From Margaritifera margaritifera (lineage: Eukaryota > Mollusca > Bivalvia > Unionida > Margaritiferidae): a stretch of DNA of 64,000 nt. Position 1 is the first letter of the stretch. Every line of letters starts with the position of its first letter. This document shows, piece after piece, positions 16,828-25,727 of this stretch. The notes beneath the pieces are model-generated. The model saw only the letters and a program-made list of their open reading frames with translations, was not told the DNA's origin and did not search any database. The position numbers were made by a program, and so were the translations under genes. The stretch lies in contig JAQPZY010001501.1 of NCBI GenBank assembly GCA_029931535.1, positions 2,957,001 through 3,021,000 on the forward strand, read 5' to 3'.

Positions 16828-18189
16828 ATGATGCACCGAGATTCTTGCGAATGTACCAAGTCAGAACTGGATATGTTTACCATGCCTCCCACCATGATGA
16901 CGATGAAAGAATCCCAATGGGTAGAATTTCATCCTGTATCGTCTTTGACGGATTCAGCTCCTATCGAATTTGAAATCAAAGGACAAACCGAAGATTACAT
17001 CGATCTGAATAACAGCTACTTGTACCTGAAACTCCAAGTGCTCAAAACGGACAACACCCTTCCTGGGGCCGATGACAGAGTGGCTCCCGTCAATAATTTC
17101 ATGCATTCCTTGTTCAGCGAAGTAGATTTGTACTTGAATAACAAACTGATCAGCAGCAGTTTGGATACTTACCCTTACCGTGCTTATTTGGAAAATCTCT
17201 TGACGTACGGAAAAGAAGCCAAGAACACTCATCTGGATGCTTCGGTGGTCTGGAAACCTGACACCTCGGAAAAGTTCAACGAGACAGAGGTGTCAATACC
17301 GGCGAAGTCTACTGAGGATGGCAATAATGGTACTAAAGATATAATTCCAGCAGTCCCTCACAATGTGGGATTTAACGAGCGTCGAAAGAAAATAAGACGC
17401 AGTTTAGAATTGATGGATCGTTTGCATTTGGACATGTGGTTGCAAGACAAGTATTTGTTGAACGGAGTGGATGTACGCCTGAGACTGAATCGCAGTAGTG
17501 CCGCCTTCCATTTGATGGCTCATGCTAACGAGTGGAAAACCAAAATCCAAGAAGCCAGACTTTACGTGCGACGTGTGGAAGTCTTACCAAAAGTAGCCAA
17601 CGACATCAGTCAAACGTTGAGCAGAACCACTGCCAAGTATCCTGTGCGACGAGTGGAAGTGAAAACCTTTACCATTGCCGCTGGACTCCGATCCAAAGTC
17701 GAAGATCACGTCTTCCAAGGACAGCTCCCCAAACGTTTGCTGATTGGCATCGTCAGTAATGCATCCCTCAACGGAGTCCACAATCAGAATCCGTTTGAGT
17801 TTAAACACTACAACGTCTCCAAGATAGAAGTCAGTCGAGATGGCAAAACGTTGTGTACCAGACCTTTTGAACCTAACTTTGGCGACGCCCAGAAAAATTA
17901 CTTGCGATCTTACCTGAGCCTGTTTGAAGCCACAGGACAGTTAGGTACCAACACCAGCCACGGCATTTCGTACGAGGATTATGCAGGAGGGTATGCGTTG
18001 TGGGGATTTGATTTCACTCCTGACCAAGGCAGCGACGAAGGACATTTCCACCCTATAAAATCAGGCCCACTTCGTGTGGAACTTCAGTTTGCAAATCCTC
18101 TACCCGAGACAGTGAACGTCGTCTTGTATGCAGAATTTGATAATACTCTAGAAATCAACAGTTTGAGAGAAGTGATTCTAGACTATTAG
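16828..18189 (+). CDS. Major capsid protein (double jelly-roll)
   Basis: A 453-residue intact frame from the ATG at 16828. The opening, FTMPPTMMTMKESQWVEFHP, followed by PIEFEIKGQTEDYIDLNNSY, is the typical start of the first jelly roll of Polinton major capsid proteins. LMDRLHLDMWLQDKYLLNGV sits at the domain junction, and FEFKHYNVSKIEVSRDGK lies in the second jelly roll. It ends in the usual L(R)EVILDY. These proteins form hexagonal trimer capsomers. Length is normal and no lesion is seen, so a capsid could in principle form if the penton function is supplied. Confidence 0.95.
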   Translation: MMHRDSCECTKSELDMFTMPPTMMTMKESQWVEFHPVSSLTDSAPIEFEIKGQTEDYIDLNNSYLYLKLQVLKTDNTLPGADDRVAPVNNFMHSLFSEVDLYLNNKLISSSLDTYPYRAYLENLLTYGKEAKNTHLDASVVWKPDTSEKFNETEVSIPAKSTEDGNNGTKDIIPAVPHNVGFNERRKKIRRSLELMDRLHLDMWLQDKYLLNGVDVRLRLNRSSAAFHLMAHANEWKTKIQEARLYVRRVEVLPKVANDISQTLSRTTAKYPVRRVEVKTFTIAAGLRSKVEDHVFQGQLPKRLLIGIVSNASLNGVHNQNPFEFKHYNVSKIEVSRDGKTLCTRPFEPNFGDAQKNYLRSYLSLFEATGQLGTNTSHGISYEDYAGGYALWGFDFTPDQGSDEGHFHPIKSGPLRVELQFANPLPETVNVVLYAEFDNTLEINSLREVILDY

Positions 18190-18206
18190 AAGGAAAAGAA
18201 AAAAAT

Positions 18207-18770
18207 ATGCAACACGTAGAAGAAGAACCTATGGAGATAGATGAGGGATTTTGTGAAGTTCAACAGTCACAAACTACCACGGATGATGATGATGACGAAG
18301 TCATTCATTCAGTACCTCGAATAGAAGAAGAAGAAAACAATTCTGTTCCAAAGTTTACTGGATTTATTTCTCGATGGCCTGAACAAGAAACACATTTAAT
18401 CTCCTGTTATGCTAAGGAATTGGCTGAACGAATTAACAGTCTAGCCCAAGAACATTGTCATGGATGTCAAATCGATCATCCCAGTCAGAAACAACAAGAC
18501 CAATGTTTGATGATGACAGGCGAAAAAAAATTGGACAAATATTTGGAAGAGGCTTGGTCTCAGATCTCGGATGAAAAAGTGTTGAGACAATGGTATAAAG
18601 ACTTGCAGAATTCTTCTTCACCTTCACTCACTCCTCTGGAGATCCATCGCATCTTAGGTCTCATTGAACAGAGTACAGAGACTATCTGCCGTGAATATTC
18701 GTGGAATTACTTGACAAAACCATTCAAATTTAAAGTCAGGTGTGAATTGATGACTTATTATTTCCTGTGA
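18207..18770 (+). CDS. Conserved Polinton protein with CxxC-HPSQ motif
   Basis: A protein of 187 residues. The N-terminal 50 residues are highly acidic (DDDDDEV, EEEEN). The central block CHGCQIDHPSQKQQDQCL has Cys/His spacing suggesting a small zinc site and recurs in Polinton and adintovirus genomes near the protease; its job is unknown. The C-terminal half is helical and its stop overlaps the upstream end of the protease frame. Confidence 0.6.
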   Translation: MQHVEEEPMEIDEGFCEVQQSQTTTDDDDDEVIHSVPRIEEEENNSVPKFTGFISRWPEQETHLISCYAKELAERINSLAQEHCHGCQIDHPSQKQQDQCLMMTGEKKLDKYLEEAWSQISDEKVLRQWYKDLQNSSSPSLTPLEIHRILGLIEQSTETICREYSWNYLTKPFKFKVRCELMTYYFL

Positions 18771-18775
18771 AAAGA

Positions 18776-19354
18776 ATGGATACCAGGGAACTTCATTACC
18801 TGTTGACTCGCAGTTCCTACACTTCTTCTTGGAATCCTGTGGTGTGTGCTAAAGATGAACTACCTCATCGCAAACCTAAAGACGTTCATGCCTATGTCAT
18901 CAATACCGACGACAGTCATCTACCAGGAACCCATTGGGTAGCAGTGTACTTTCCCAACGATCACAATGGTAGTGGTGGTGTGGAATTTTTTTATTCTTAT
19001 GGATTACCTCCTTTGGAAGACGACATCATTAACTTTATGAGAAGAAATGCCGTCTCGACTCGATTCAATAATATTCGATTACAAGGATCGGATTCCATGG
19101 TGTGTGGACAATATTGTGTACATTTTCTTCATCAACGGAGTCTCGGATATTCCTTAGAACATTTAGTGACTTGGTTTGATAGAGACTATGCTCGAAACGA
19201 TGCTAAAGTAGAACGATGGTTTTGTGAACGTTATGGTTATCTCTTGTCTTTAGCTCAGAAACGTAGTGTGCATCAGAATGATGCCGATGTAGAAAAGTGG
19301 AAGTTTAGTTTACCTTCCCAACGTTGTCAACCCTGTAAATACGTTCCTGTTTAA
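18776..19354 (+). CDS. Adenain-like cysteine protease with altered catalytic acid
   Basis: A 192-residue frame from the ATG at 18776. The nucleophile block is LQGSDSMVCGQYCVHFL, with the oxyanion Gln seven positions before the Cys as in adenovirus protease, and the His is in GTHWVAVYF. The acid of the triad normally lies in an FDSYG-type block (Glu in adenovirus). Here the block reads FFYSYGLPP, with Tyr (TAT) where Asp (GAT) is expected, a one-base change. The enzyme normally cleaves capsid precursors during maturation and works with the pVI peptide. Loss of the acid probably cripples it, although some cysteine proteases retain activity with a dyad. Confidence 0.88.
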   Translation: MDTRELHYLLTRSSYTSSWNPVVCAKDELPHRKPKDVHAYVINTDDSHLPGTHWVAVYFPNDHNGSGGVEFFYSYGLPPLEDDIINFMRRNAVSTRFNNIRLQGSDSMVCGQYCVHFLHQRSLGYSLEHLVTWFDRDYARNDAKVERWFCERYGYLLSLAQKRSVHQNDADVEKWKFSLPSQRCQPCKYVPV

Positions 19355-19696
19355 TATCTTGTTGATTGTTAGTTTTGAAATTTTTATGTTAGAGAAGCTT
19401 CTTCTTGTTGTTCATTAAAAAATGTTGATTGCTGGAAAACAAAAATGGTGTTGTGTGGTTTTTATTGAATTTGAAGAAAAATGATTATGTTCTGTCTCTC
19501 TTTCTATCGATCTGAAGTTACCCCTCTATCTATTATCTCACTGTCGATCTGAACCCCATGTTTTCCATCGCGTCCGCACTTTGAGCATATAAAGCGGTGC
19601 GTTGGCTAGTGTAGTCACTCTCGTTGACTCGTCAAGATCTCAACAACAACACTTCAAGAAGATGGCAGCAGCCAAGATTAGTAAACTGAACGAAAA
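19355..19696 (+). other. Right subterminal region
   Basis: It holds an ATTAAA-type poly(A) signal near 19416 for the protease transcript and then the outward promoter at 19585. After it, a 12-codon frame starts at about 19661 (ATGGCAGCAGCC, in a good Kozak context) and ends exactly where the TIR begins. Confidence 0.45.
19585..19600 (+). promoter_or_regulatory. Outward-facing TATA promoter, right
   Basis: GCATATAAAGCGGTGC, then an initiator-like TAGTCACTC and GTTGACTCGTC. It mirrors the left promoter at 5794-5804. Its transcript would run through the right TIR towards the TIR ORF and the histone-type stem-loop at 21044. Confidence 0.6.
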
Positions 19697-20073
19697 ATGA
19701 GTTACGAAATTTTAGTACTATTTTTAGTCTCAGCCAATTTTTTAAAAAAATTTCCGGATTATTTTCAGTCTCCGCTAACGTCCTGTACGATTTCGGAATT
19801 TTAGTGTTACTTTTAGTCTAGCCAATTATAATCTAATGTTCCGGATTTTTTCTAGTCAACGCTAAAGTCCGTGACGGTTCCCGAAGTTTAGTACAACTTT
19901 TAGTCACGTCCATTTTAGGGTTATTATGAGTTGGTTCCCTTGATTAAAGCTATTTATAACATAGGTACAATATATGCAAATTTACTGACACCTCCAACAT
20001 GATCTGAGGTATAGGTAATGCTTTATATATAACTCTAGGCTATATAGATATAGCCACTAGGCAGAAGATCACT

Positions 20074-20480
20074 ACACACGGCGTGTTGGAGAGTATATGT
20101 GGGGTTTTGTATAGCATAGATTACGGGGTATTGGTCGCTACACACGGCGTGTTGATGGTATAGTGTGGGGTGTTGGATAGTAGATGACGGATTAATGGTC
20201 ACTACACACGGCGTGTTGGATAGTGTAGTGTGGGGTGTTTGGATAGTAGATGACGTTGTATTCGTCACTACATACGGCGTGTTGATGGTATAGTGTGGGG
20301 TGTTTGGATGGTAGATAACGTTGTATTCGTTACTACACACGGCGTGTTGATGGTATAGTGTGGGGTGTTTGGATGGTAGATAACGTTGTATTCGTCACTA
20401 CACACGGCGTGTTGATGGTATAGTGTGGGGTGTTTGGATGGTAGATGACGTTGTATTCGTCACTACACACGGCGTGTTAA
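20074..20480. repeat. 65-bp tandem repeat array, right TIR
   Basis: About seven units, the reverse complement of the left array, each with the palindrome ACACGGCGTGT. One unit has a base change (ACATACGGCGTG) at about 20270 that is not in the left array. Confidence 0.9.
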
Positions 20481-20508
20481 ATTTCCGTTGGTACCCAGAG
20501 TGCCCCCA

Positions 20509-21012
20509 ATGCTAAAATTCCCCTTGGACTGGTTGGTGGAAGTAAAATATTACAGAGAAAGAATGATGTGGTGGTATCCAGTGAACCTACACTTGGAAAT
20601 TGAATACTTAGCCCAGATAAACTTGATTATGGGTTTAATTCAAGAAGTGAAGAAGGAGGAGGAAGTAAAGAAGATTAAGAACTCCTCTTCACCTTGTCGA
20701 GTAGGACTTCTTAAAGAAGTCCTGGATTGTTTAAAAAAGTTAGATGACAATTTAAAGTCTCCAGTCCTCACTCGACAAGAAGTGGCCCTGCTCTGAGTTG
20801 AAACCATTGTTAAAAAAATTATGGAGCAGGAAGTCGCAAAAATCAAGATTATGTGGGCTAAGGAAAAAAAAGAAAAGGAATTCAATCGTCTGAACTTGAA
20901 CTGGATGAAAATTCAAGACAAGTTCAGGCAATTGGGACATCCTGACTGGATACCCCACCAGAAGAAGGAGGAGAAGAAGAAGAAAAAGAAGTTCCACCTC
21001 CAGACTTCCTAA
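20509..21012 (+). pseudogene. TIR-encoded ORF, right copy (single TGA)
   Basis: From the ATG at 20509 one frame runs to 21012 with a single in-frame TGA at 20794-20796. The N-terminal part reads LKFPLDWLVEVKYYRERMMW and YPVNLHLEIEYLAQINLIMG, followed by Glu/Lys-rich coil; the C-terminal part is Lys/Glu-rich with WDxxRQLGHPDWIPH-like Trp motifs and a poly-Lys tail. The left copy has CGA instead of TGA but carries a 1-base insertion elsewhere. The family is unknown; a charged, coiled DNA- or RNA-binding protein would fit the composition. The histone-type stem-loop starts 32 nt after the stop. Confidence 0.55.
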
Positions 21013-21043
21013 CTAAATGTTGGAGGAAATAATAATTTCTCCT

Positions 21044-21069
21044 CCAATGGCCCTTTTCAGGGCCACCCA
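21044..21069 (+). promoter_or_regulatory. Histone-type mRNA 3' stem-loop, right TIR
   Basis: CCAAT, then GGCCCTTTTCAGGGCC, then ACCCA: 25 of 26 positions fit the metazoan histone stem-loop consensus. CACAAGAAAAAG at 21073-21084 follows as the U7-type downstream element. Position and spacing relative to the stop codon at 21012 are those of a replication-dependent histone mRNA. Confidence 0.85.
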
Positions 21070-21320
21070 CTTCACAAGAAAAAGATTAATTTTCCATTCT
21101 TGCCTACCCTTGTCCCTGTACAGATCCCAAACCCAGATTTAACATTGTGGGGCCTCTACAGGCCCATAATGTTAAGTCTATGGGGGCCCATAGTGCCCCC
21201 ACTTGACCCGAGGCACTTGGGACCCGAGCCTTTTTTTGGGGCCTCGACAGGCCCATAATGTTAAGTCTATGGGGGCCCATAGTGCCACCTCATGGGCCCC
21301 AGTACCCACCTATAACTACT

Positions 21321-21326
21321 AGTGTT
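21321..21326. repeat. Right target-site duplication AGTGTT
   Basis: An exact repeat of 3448-3453, marking the Polinton insertion. Confidence 0.95.
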
Positions 21327-21520
21327 AAATGTAATTTTCAAGCATAAATTCAACAAAGTCTGAAAACAAACAATATCAGTTGATGCATTTGATTTTGGTA
21401 AGGGGTTTGGTTGGTCCTTTAGAAGATCATTAGCTGAAGTTGTTTCTTACTTTCTGTCAACTATTTATCAACTTACACCAGCTGAATTTAGATATATTTA
21501 TACGAACAGGATGAATAAAA

Positions 21521-21660
21521 CCTGGACATTGTCTATTATCACATTTACTTAACTCAACCGGGGCGCCGTCACACTCCCCAGAAATTACAAGGCACGTGCA
21601 AGTCCATCATTGATTGCCCGTGCCACAGGTGACAGTACAAGGTGTCCATGTTTCCAATTT
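21521..21660 (-). pseudogene. Thrombospondin type-1 repeat exon remnant
   Basis: The minus strand encodes WTPCTVTCGTGNQ, then an in-frame TGA, then WTCTC...ECDGAPVELSKCDNRQCP. The Trp, CxVTCGxGxQ core and the closing Cys-Cys-Pro pattern are those of a TSP1 domain. One stop codon interrupts it and no neighbouring exons are evident within the window. It may be an orphaned exon or a pseudogene piece. TSP1 domains normally occur in secreted or cell-surface proteins. Confidence 0.55.
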
Positions 21661-22171
21661 GGGCGAGTTATCTGAGATATTGTACACACTATTGTAGCAA
21701 GAATAATGTCAGCTTATACCAGTTTTGAAAGAATACGTATCAGAAATAAATGGGGCTCGATCACAATAACTCTTCATTACATCCTTGTTCTCTCTCTTCC
21801 CCGCTACTGCTCCATCATTCTCATGATGAGGCGCGTATTATCAATATAATTCAGACCATTTATGTGCAAAATTAATTAGGTCTTATTCGCTGGACCACGG
21901 TTTTGTTTTCAGGGAAAAGATGTGTAGATGTAACTTCCTTTATTAGGGTATATATGGATGGACTCTGTTTTCAGCCTGACAGTACACCAATAACTGCCTT
22001 TTTCTTCATTTTTTTTGGTGGGTCAGTATTTCAGAGTCTCGATACATGAATCAACTGGTAATTTTGGGTGTATCAACTGAAAGTCGTGATAATTAAACCC
22101 TGCGAGCAATAGTATGCGAGTATTGCCCTTGCTGTGACGTTATATGACAAATTGTACATCCGAGGCATATA
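21661..22171. other. Intergenic DNA
   Basis: No gene, repeat array or RNA is recognised here. Confidence 0.5.
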
Positions 22172-23380
22172 CAGTGAAACTCCTCAAAACCAAGACCTCA
22201 GTATACAGAAATCACCTCAAGACCGAATGTTTTTGAAGTCCTTTTAATATCATCATTTTATTCTAAATAAACAGAAACTCCGAAACTCTGAATACCGAAA
22301 CATGTTTTGATCCCAAATTTCAATTTTACGTTTAAAAAATCCCCATAAAACCGAAACTCACTTCAAATTTGGAAATGTATTTGAGCTGCTAAATTCGTGA
22401 CACACACTGGGACAGATTAATTACGGTTAGCAAGTAATGTAGTAGGCTTATCCGGGAGACAAAGATGCGGAAAATGTACCAAGGGCACGTGAGGTTAAAA
22501 CAATACTTGACAAGCGCGCTGACGCAGATAAAGGCTGATAATAGGCTAATATGAAGTCTTTGCATCATAAAAAAGAGCCAGCTTTTAAGGTAAATTATTA
22601 ATAACTAAACGCTTGAAGGTAAAACATTTAATAAAGATTATGTTTATCTGCTTATTATTTAGTTGTTATTGATGCTATTCATCTGTATACTTGGTCAATA
22701 TAACATCTTTTTTTTTTTTTCAAATTTAATTATCAGGGCTTCATTAATCAGGCAGGATTTGGATTTGCCGACAGAGGCTGACAAAACAGTATTATAAAAG
22801 CCAGATTCACTCAGTTGATTTTCAATGGAGAAAAATCGCTCTCTACATGTAATTAAGTAGCCATGACTGTCATTTGTCTTCACTCGTATGTCAAGATGTC
22901 TGATCGACCAGATAAGAGTCGTCGGATTGAACTACCCTTACAGGATAGAATTAGTCTGATGAATGAGTACAAAACCTACATTGAAGAAACTAGGAAAAAC
23001 ATTCGGCATAGGAACATCTACTGTTTCAGATATTCTAGAGAAAATGGAATTCTACAAAAATGAATCTGAAAACAACAGTGATGCAAACAAGCGTTATTTC
23101 AACAATGCCTGCAAAAATATGACAAACTGAATGATCTTGTGCTACAATGGTTTAGTCAAGGTAGGACCAAACACATTCCAATCTTAACCCACATAATATA
23201 TGATCTCTCTGTCAGTCTGTTTGTCTGTCTGTCTGTCTCTCTCATCACATAAGCGCTTAGAAAAATACATTTTTTCACATCTGCAAAAACCTCAATAAAC
23301 CGGAAACCTCTCAAAAACTATTTTTTTTTTTTTTGGGGGGGGGGAAGGGCAAAGGTTTTTGGTTTTGAAGGGTTTCACTG
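22172..23380 (+). mobile_element. Internally deleted pogo/Tigger-type DNA transposon
   Basis: The ends are CAGTGAAACTCCTCAAAACC and its near inverted copy GGTTTTGAAGGGTTTCACTG. They are flanked by TA on both sides (22170-22171 and 23381-23382), as expected for Tc1/mariner-superfamily insertion. Inside is the start of a CENP-B/Tigger transposase but no DDE domain, so at 1.2 kb the copy is non-autonomous. Confidence 0.8.
22896..23175 (+). pseudogene. CENP-B-type N-terminal helix-turn-helix of a Tigger transposase
   Basis: MSDRPDKSRRIELPLQDRIS runs in one frame to about 22998. After a frame change the recognition helix FGIGTSTVSDILEKMEFYKN follows, then a short break and KLNDLVLQWFSQGR in a third frame. 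This is the pogo/Tigger/jerky DNA-binding region. At least two frameshifts and the missing catalytic domain make it a relic. Confidence 0.7.
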
Positions 23381-23382
23381 TA

Positions 23383-25323
23383 TTACCTTGCCCAAGGTCA
23401 TAACATATCTTATAGGTTGACAATTTTATTGAGAGTACTCTTTAAACAATGAAGAAAAAGAGGGTTTTTTTTAAAGTTACCTGTAAGGAACAGGCTTTTT
23501 ATCGCTATTCCTCCTAAGCTGCTAGAACATTTGCGGAACTATTTATTCTTATGTTGATGTGCAATAAAGATTTCATTGTTTCCTCTGTCTCACTTTTGTA
23601 TAAATTACTGGACAAAATATTACAACTCAGTATGCTGAAAAGTGAAGTGGTAGAAGAAAGCTTTTCATCACTTCAAAACCTGTCGAAGGATTTAACATAA
23701 TGTGTATAGGTTCATCCAGTGATTGTGCAGACGCGTAATAAAGTTTGACCTTTTACCTGTGGCCTTCTTTTTTCTCCCATTTCTGAAAATTTGTAAGAGA
23801 AAAGATGTATTTTTAAAATTAATATTTCAGTTGAAAGATTTTGTCGTCCCTACAAGTAGACTACATTAGTGGTTGCAATTAAGGTTTTCAGGCTTCATAA
23901 GTATATGAAGTACATGAGTAGTTAGAAAGAATGTATAATTGTATAATAGAAGCCATCCTGGATATTAACCGATCAGAAGTAATTCATTCGACTAGTAGAC
24001 TAACTCGGCATTTGTCCTTGTAGCTCGTATACAACTTTGACAGTATATAATATCATTAAACAGCAATACATTTATGGTACAAGATGCTTGTGTCACAAAA
24101 TAGCATAGCAAAATCATTTCCCCACATTTTGGAAGCTTCTTTCAAATTAAATGTAAAAGACTAAAGTTAAGGGTTATGACTCTGGATCGTGGATAAGGTG
24201 CAAGTAATTTGAATGTCTTCACATACCGCAAACTGAATTCTTAACTAAAGTTATGGATTAATATGCCTGACGAGGGGCGCATCTTTGTTACAGCATGTAC
24301 ATGTATATCTAGCTGAAACTTGTAATGCTCATCAAACACTGTTTTCCATAAATTGTTGATATTGATGAGAACTTGGTTTAGTTTGATTGTCAGCATTCTA
24401 CATCTTCGTTTAGCGGAATGATATCCCATGATTGTCAGGCCCAACTACTTTCGTTTCCGTTCGTTATCTCCCTTAATTATTATTGAAAATTTGATATGCA
24501 GATTGATATTGATAAATCCTTAGCTGTGTGCGAATGTCAGTATTCGAGATCATTCTTCAATAGATTTATAACCCACAATTTTTGGACCCATACAGTTTCA
24601 TATCCATACAATAACACCTTTGGTTCCGCTCCTGTGTTTGGGAGGGAATGCTGAACTTGGGGGAAGATACAGGTAAAAAGTTGTTTGCTCCACGCTTCTC
24701 ACATTGTAGAGGAATTTAAAATAATAGTATATGTCTTACGCCTACTTGGATTGGTATTTATTTTCTTTATTATTTTTAGGAAAACCAGCTAATGAAAATG
24801 ACTAATCCTGTGAGCTCACAAAATAACCTTGAAAAAGCACAAGGTACACCAACTTTGCCCACCTTTGCGAGATAATGCAGTATTCTGCTGACATATACTA
24901 AGCCATTTTCTCTGACACTATTATTGACGTATCCATACAATTGTCATCAATATATAACATATTAGAAATAGCCCAAACGAAACCTTGTCACTGGGACCAA
25001 CCTAATGGAAAGGAAATATAGGAGTACTTTCTTATGATTGTTCACTTATTTAGGAAAAAGGAACTAGGTGTGGATTTTATCAGGTACAAAAGGAAAGGTC
25101 TGAAATGAAAGTATGCACTACTAGACTGCGTTGAAAATAAACGTAAATGTTCCCCAAACAAAAAAAAAGCCTGGTGTGTTATCTTTGAGAGCAGATCATA
25201 GAAAAACAAACGGAGGAAAGGAGGCGAAAACTAGAATAATTAAGGCATAATTTATGCAACAAATATCAGGAGGTTTAAAATATTACTAACAAGCTTTGAG
25301 AGGAACGTAGTACAAGGAGATCA
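23383..25323. other. Intergenic AT-rich DNA
   Basis: No supportable gene. Short open frames (for example 24241-24444 minus) have no recognisable domain. Confidence 0.5.
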
Positions 25324-25661
25324 ATGGCGTCTGATCTACATCTGGCACGATTGGAAATTGAAAAGCTTATTGAACAGGTTAACCAACTTCTGGACAATTA
25401 TCGAAAAGCCTCGAGGCTGGACTGGAATCTACTAGGCATGATGCAACTGAGAGAAGACAAAATGCTGCTGAAGTCCGCTCACAAGTTGTGGTGCCGGAAG
25501 TTAAAGCACTAGAGGCCCGACAAGAGGCTCGTCGCTGTGAAAAAAAATTGTGCAGGGCTTATGCCAAGGGACAGCGTAGAGAACACAAAAGGAGGTAACT
25601 TAGTTAAACATTTCCAATTGTTATGATTCCATTTAGAAGTATACAAGTATACTAACCAAAT

Positions 25662-25727
<66 letters not shown>

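Larger units (their letters stand above)
3454..21320. mobile_element. Complete Polinton/Maverick element (17,867 bp)
   Basis: The element is bounded by a perfect 6-bp duplication and by inverted repeats beginning AG and ending CT, as is usual for Polintons. It carries the family gene set: retrovirus-like integrase, adenain-like protease, FtsK/HerA-type packaging ATPase, double jelly-roll major capsid protein, penton-like minor capsid protein and pVI-like protein. It is visibly less AT-rich than its flanks. Several genes carry lesions: a polymerase B core deletion, frameshifts in the minor capsid, F-box-like and core-protein genes, and a stop in the HNH gene. The unbroken capsid, ATPase and integrase frames and the similar TIRs suggest a fairly recent insertion. 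Copies like this sit between transposon and endogenous virus. Confidence 0.97.
19697..21320 (-). repeat. Right terminal inverted repeat
   Basis: Reverse complement of 3454-5345 with scattered substitutions and fewer 88-bp units. It contains the 65-bp iterons (20075-20480), the TIR ORF (20509-21012), the stem-loop (21044) and the terminal GGGCCC-rich block. Confidence 0.93.

Noticed and set aside
3454..21320. An intact DNA polymerase B elsewhere in the element
   Set aside because: Both strands were examined; no exonuclease motif, NxxFGK region or YxDTDS motif occurs inside the element.
3454..21320. Free viral genome or contamination
   Set aside because: The target-site duplication and continuous host-like flanks on both sides show chromosomal integration.
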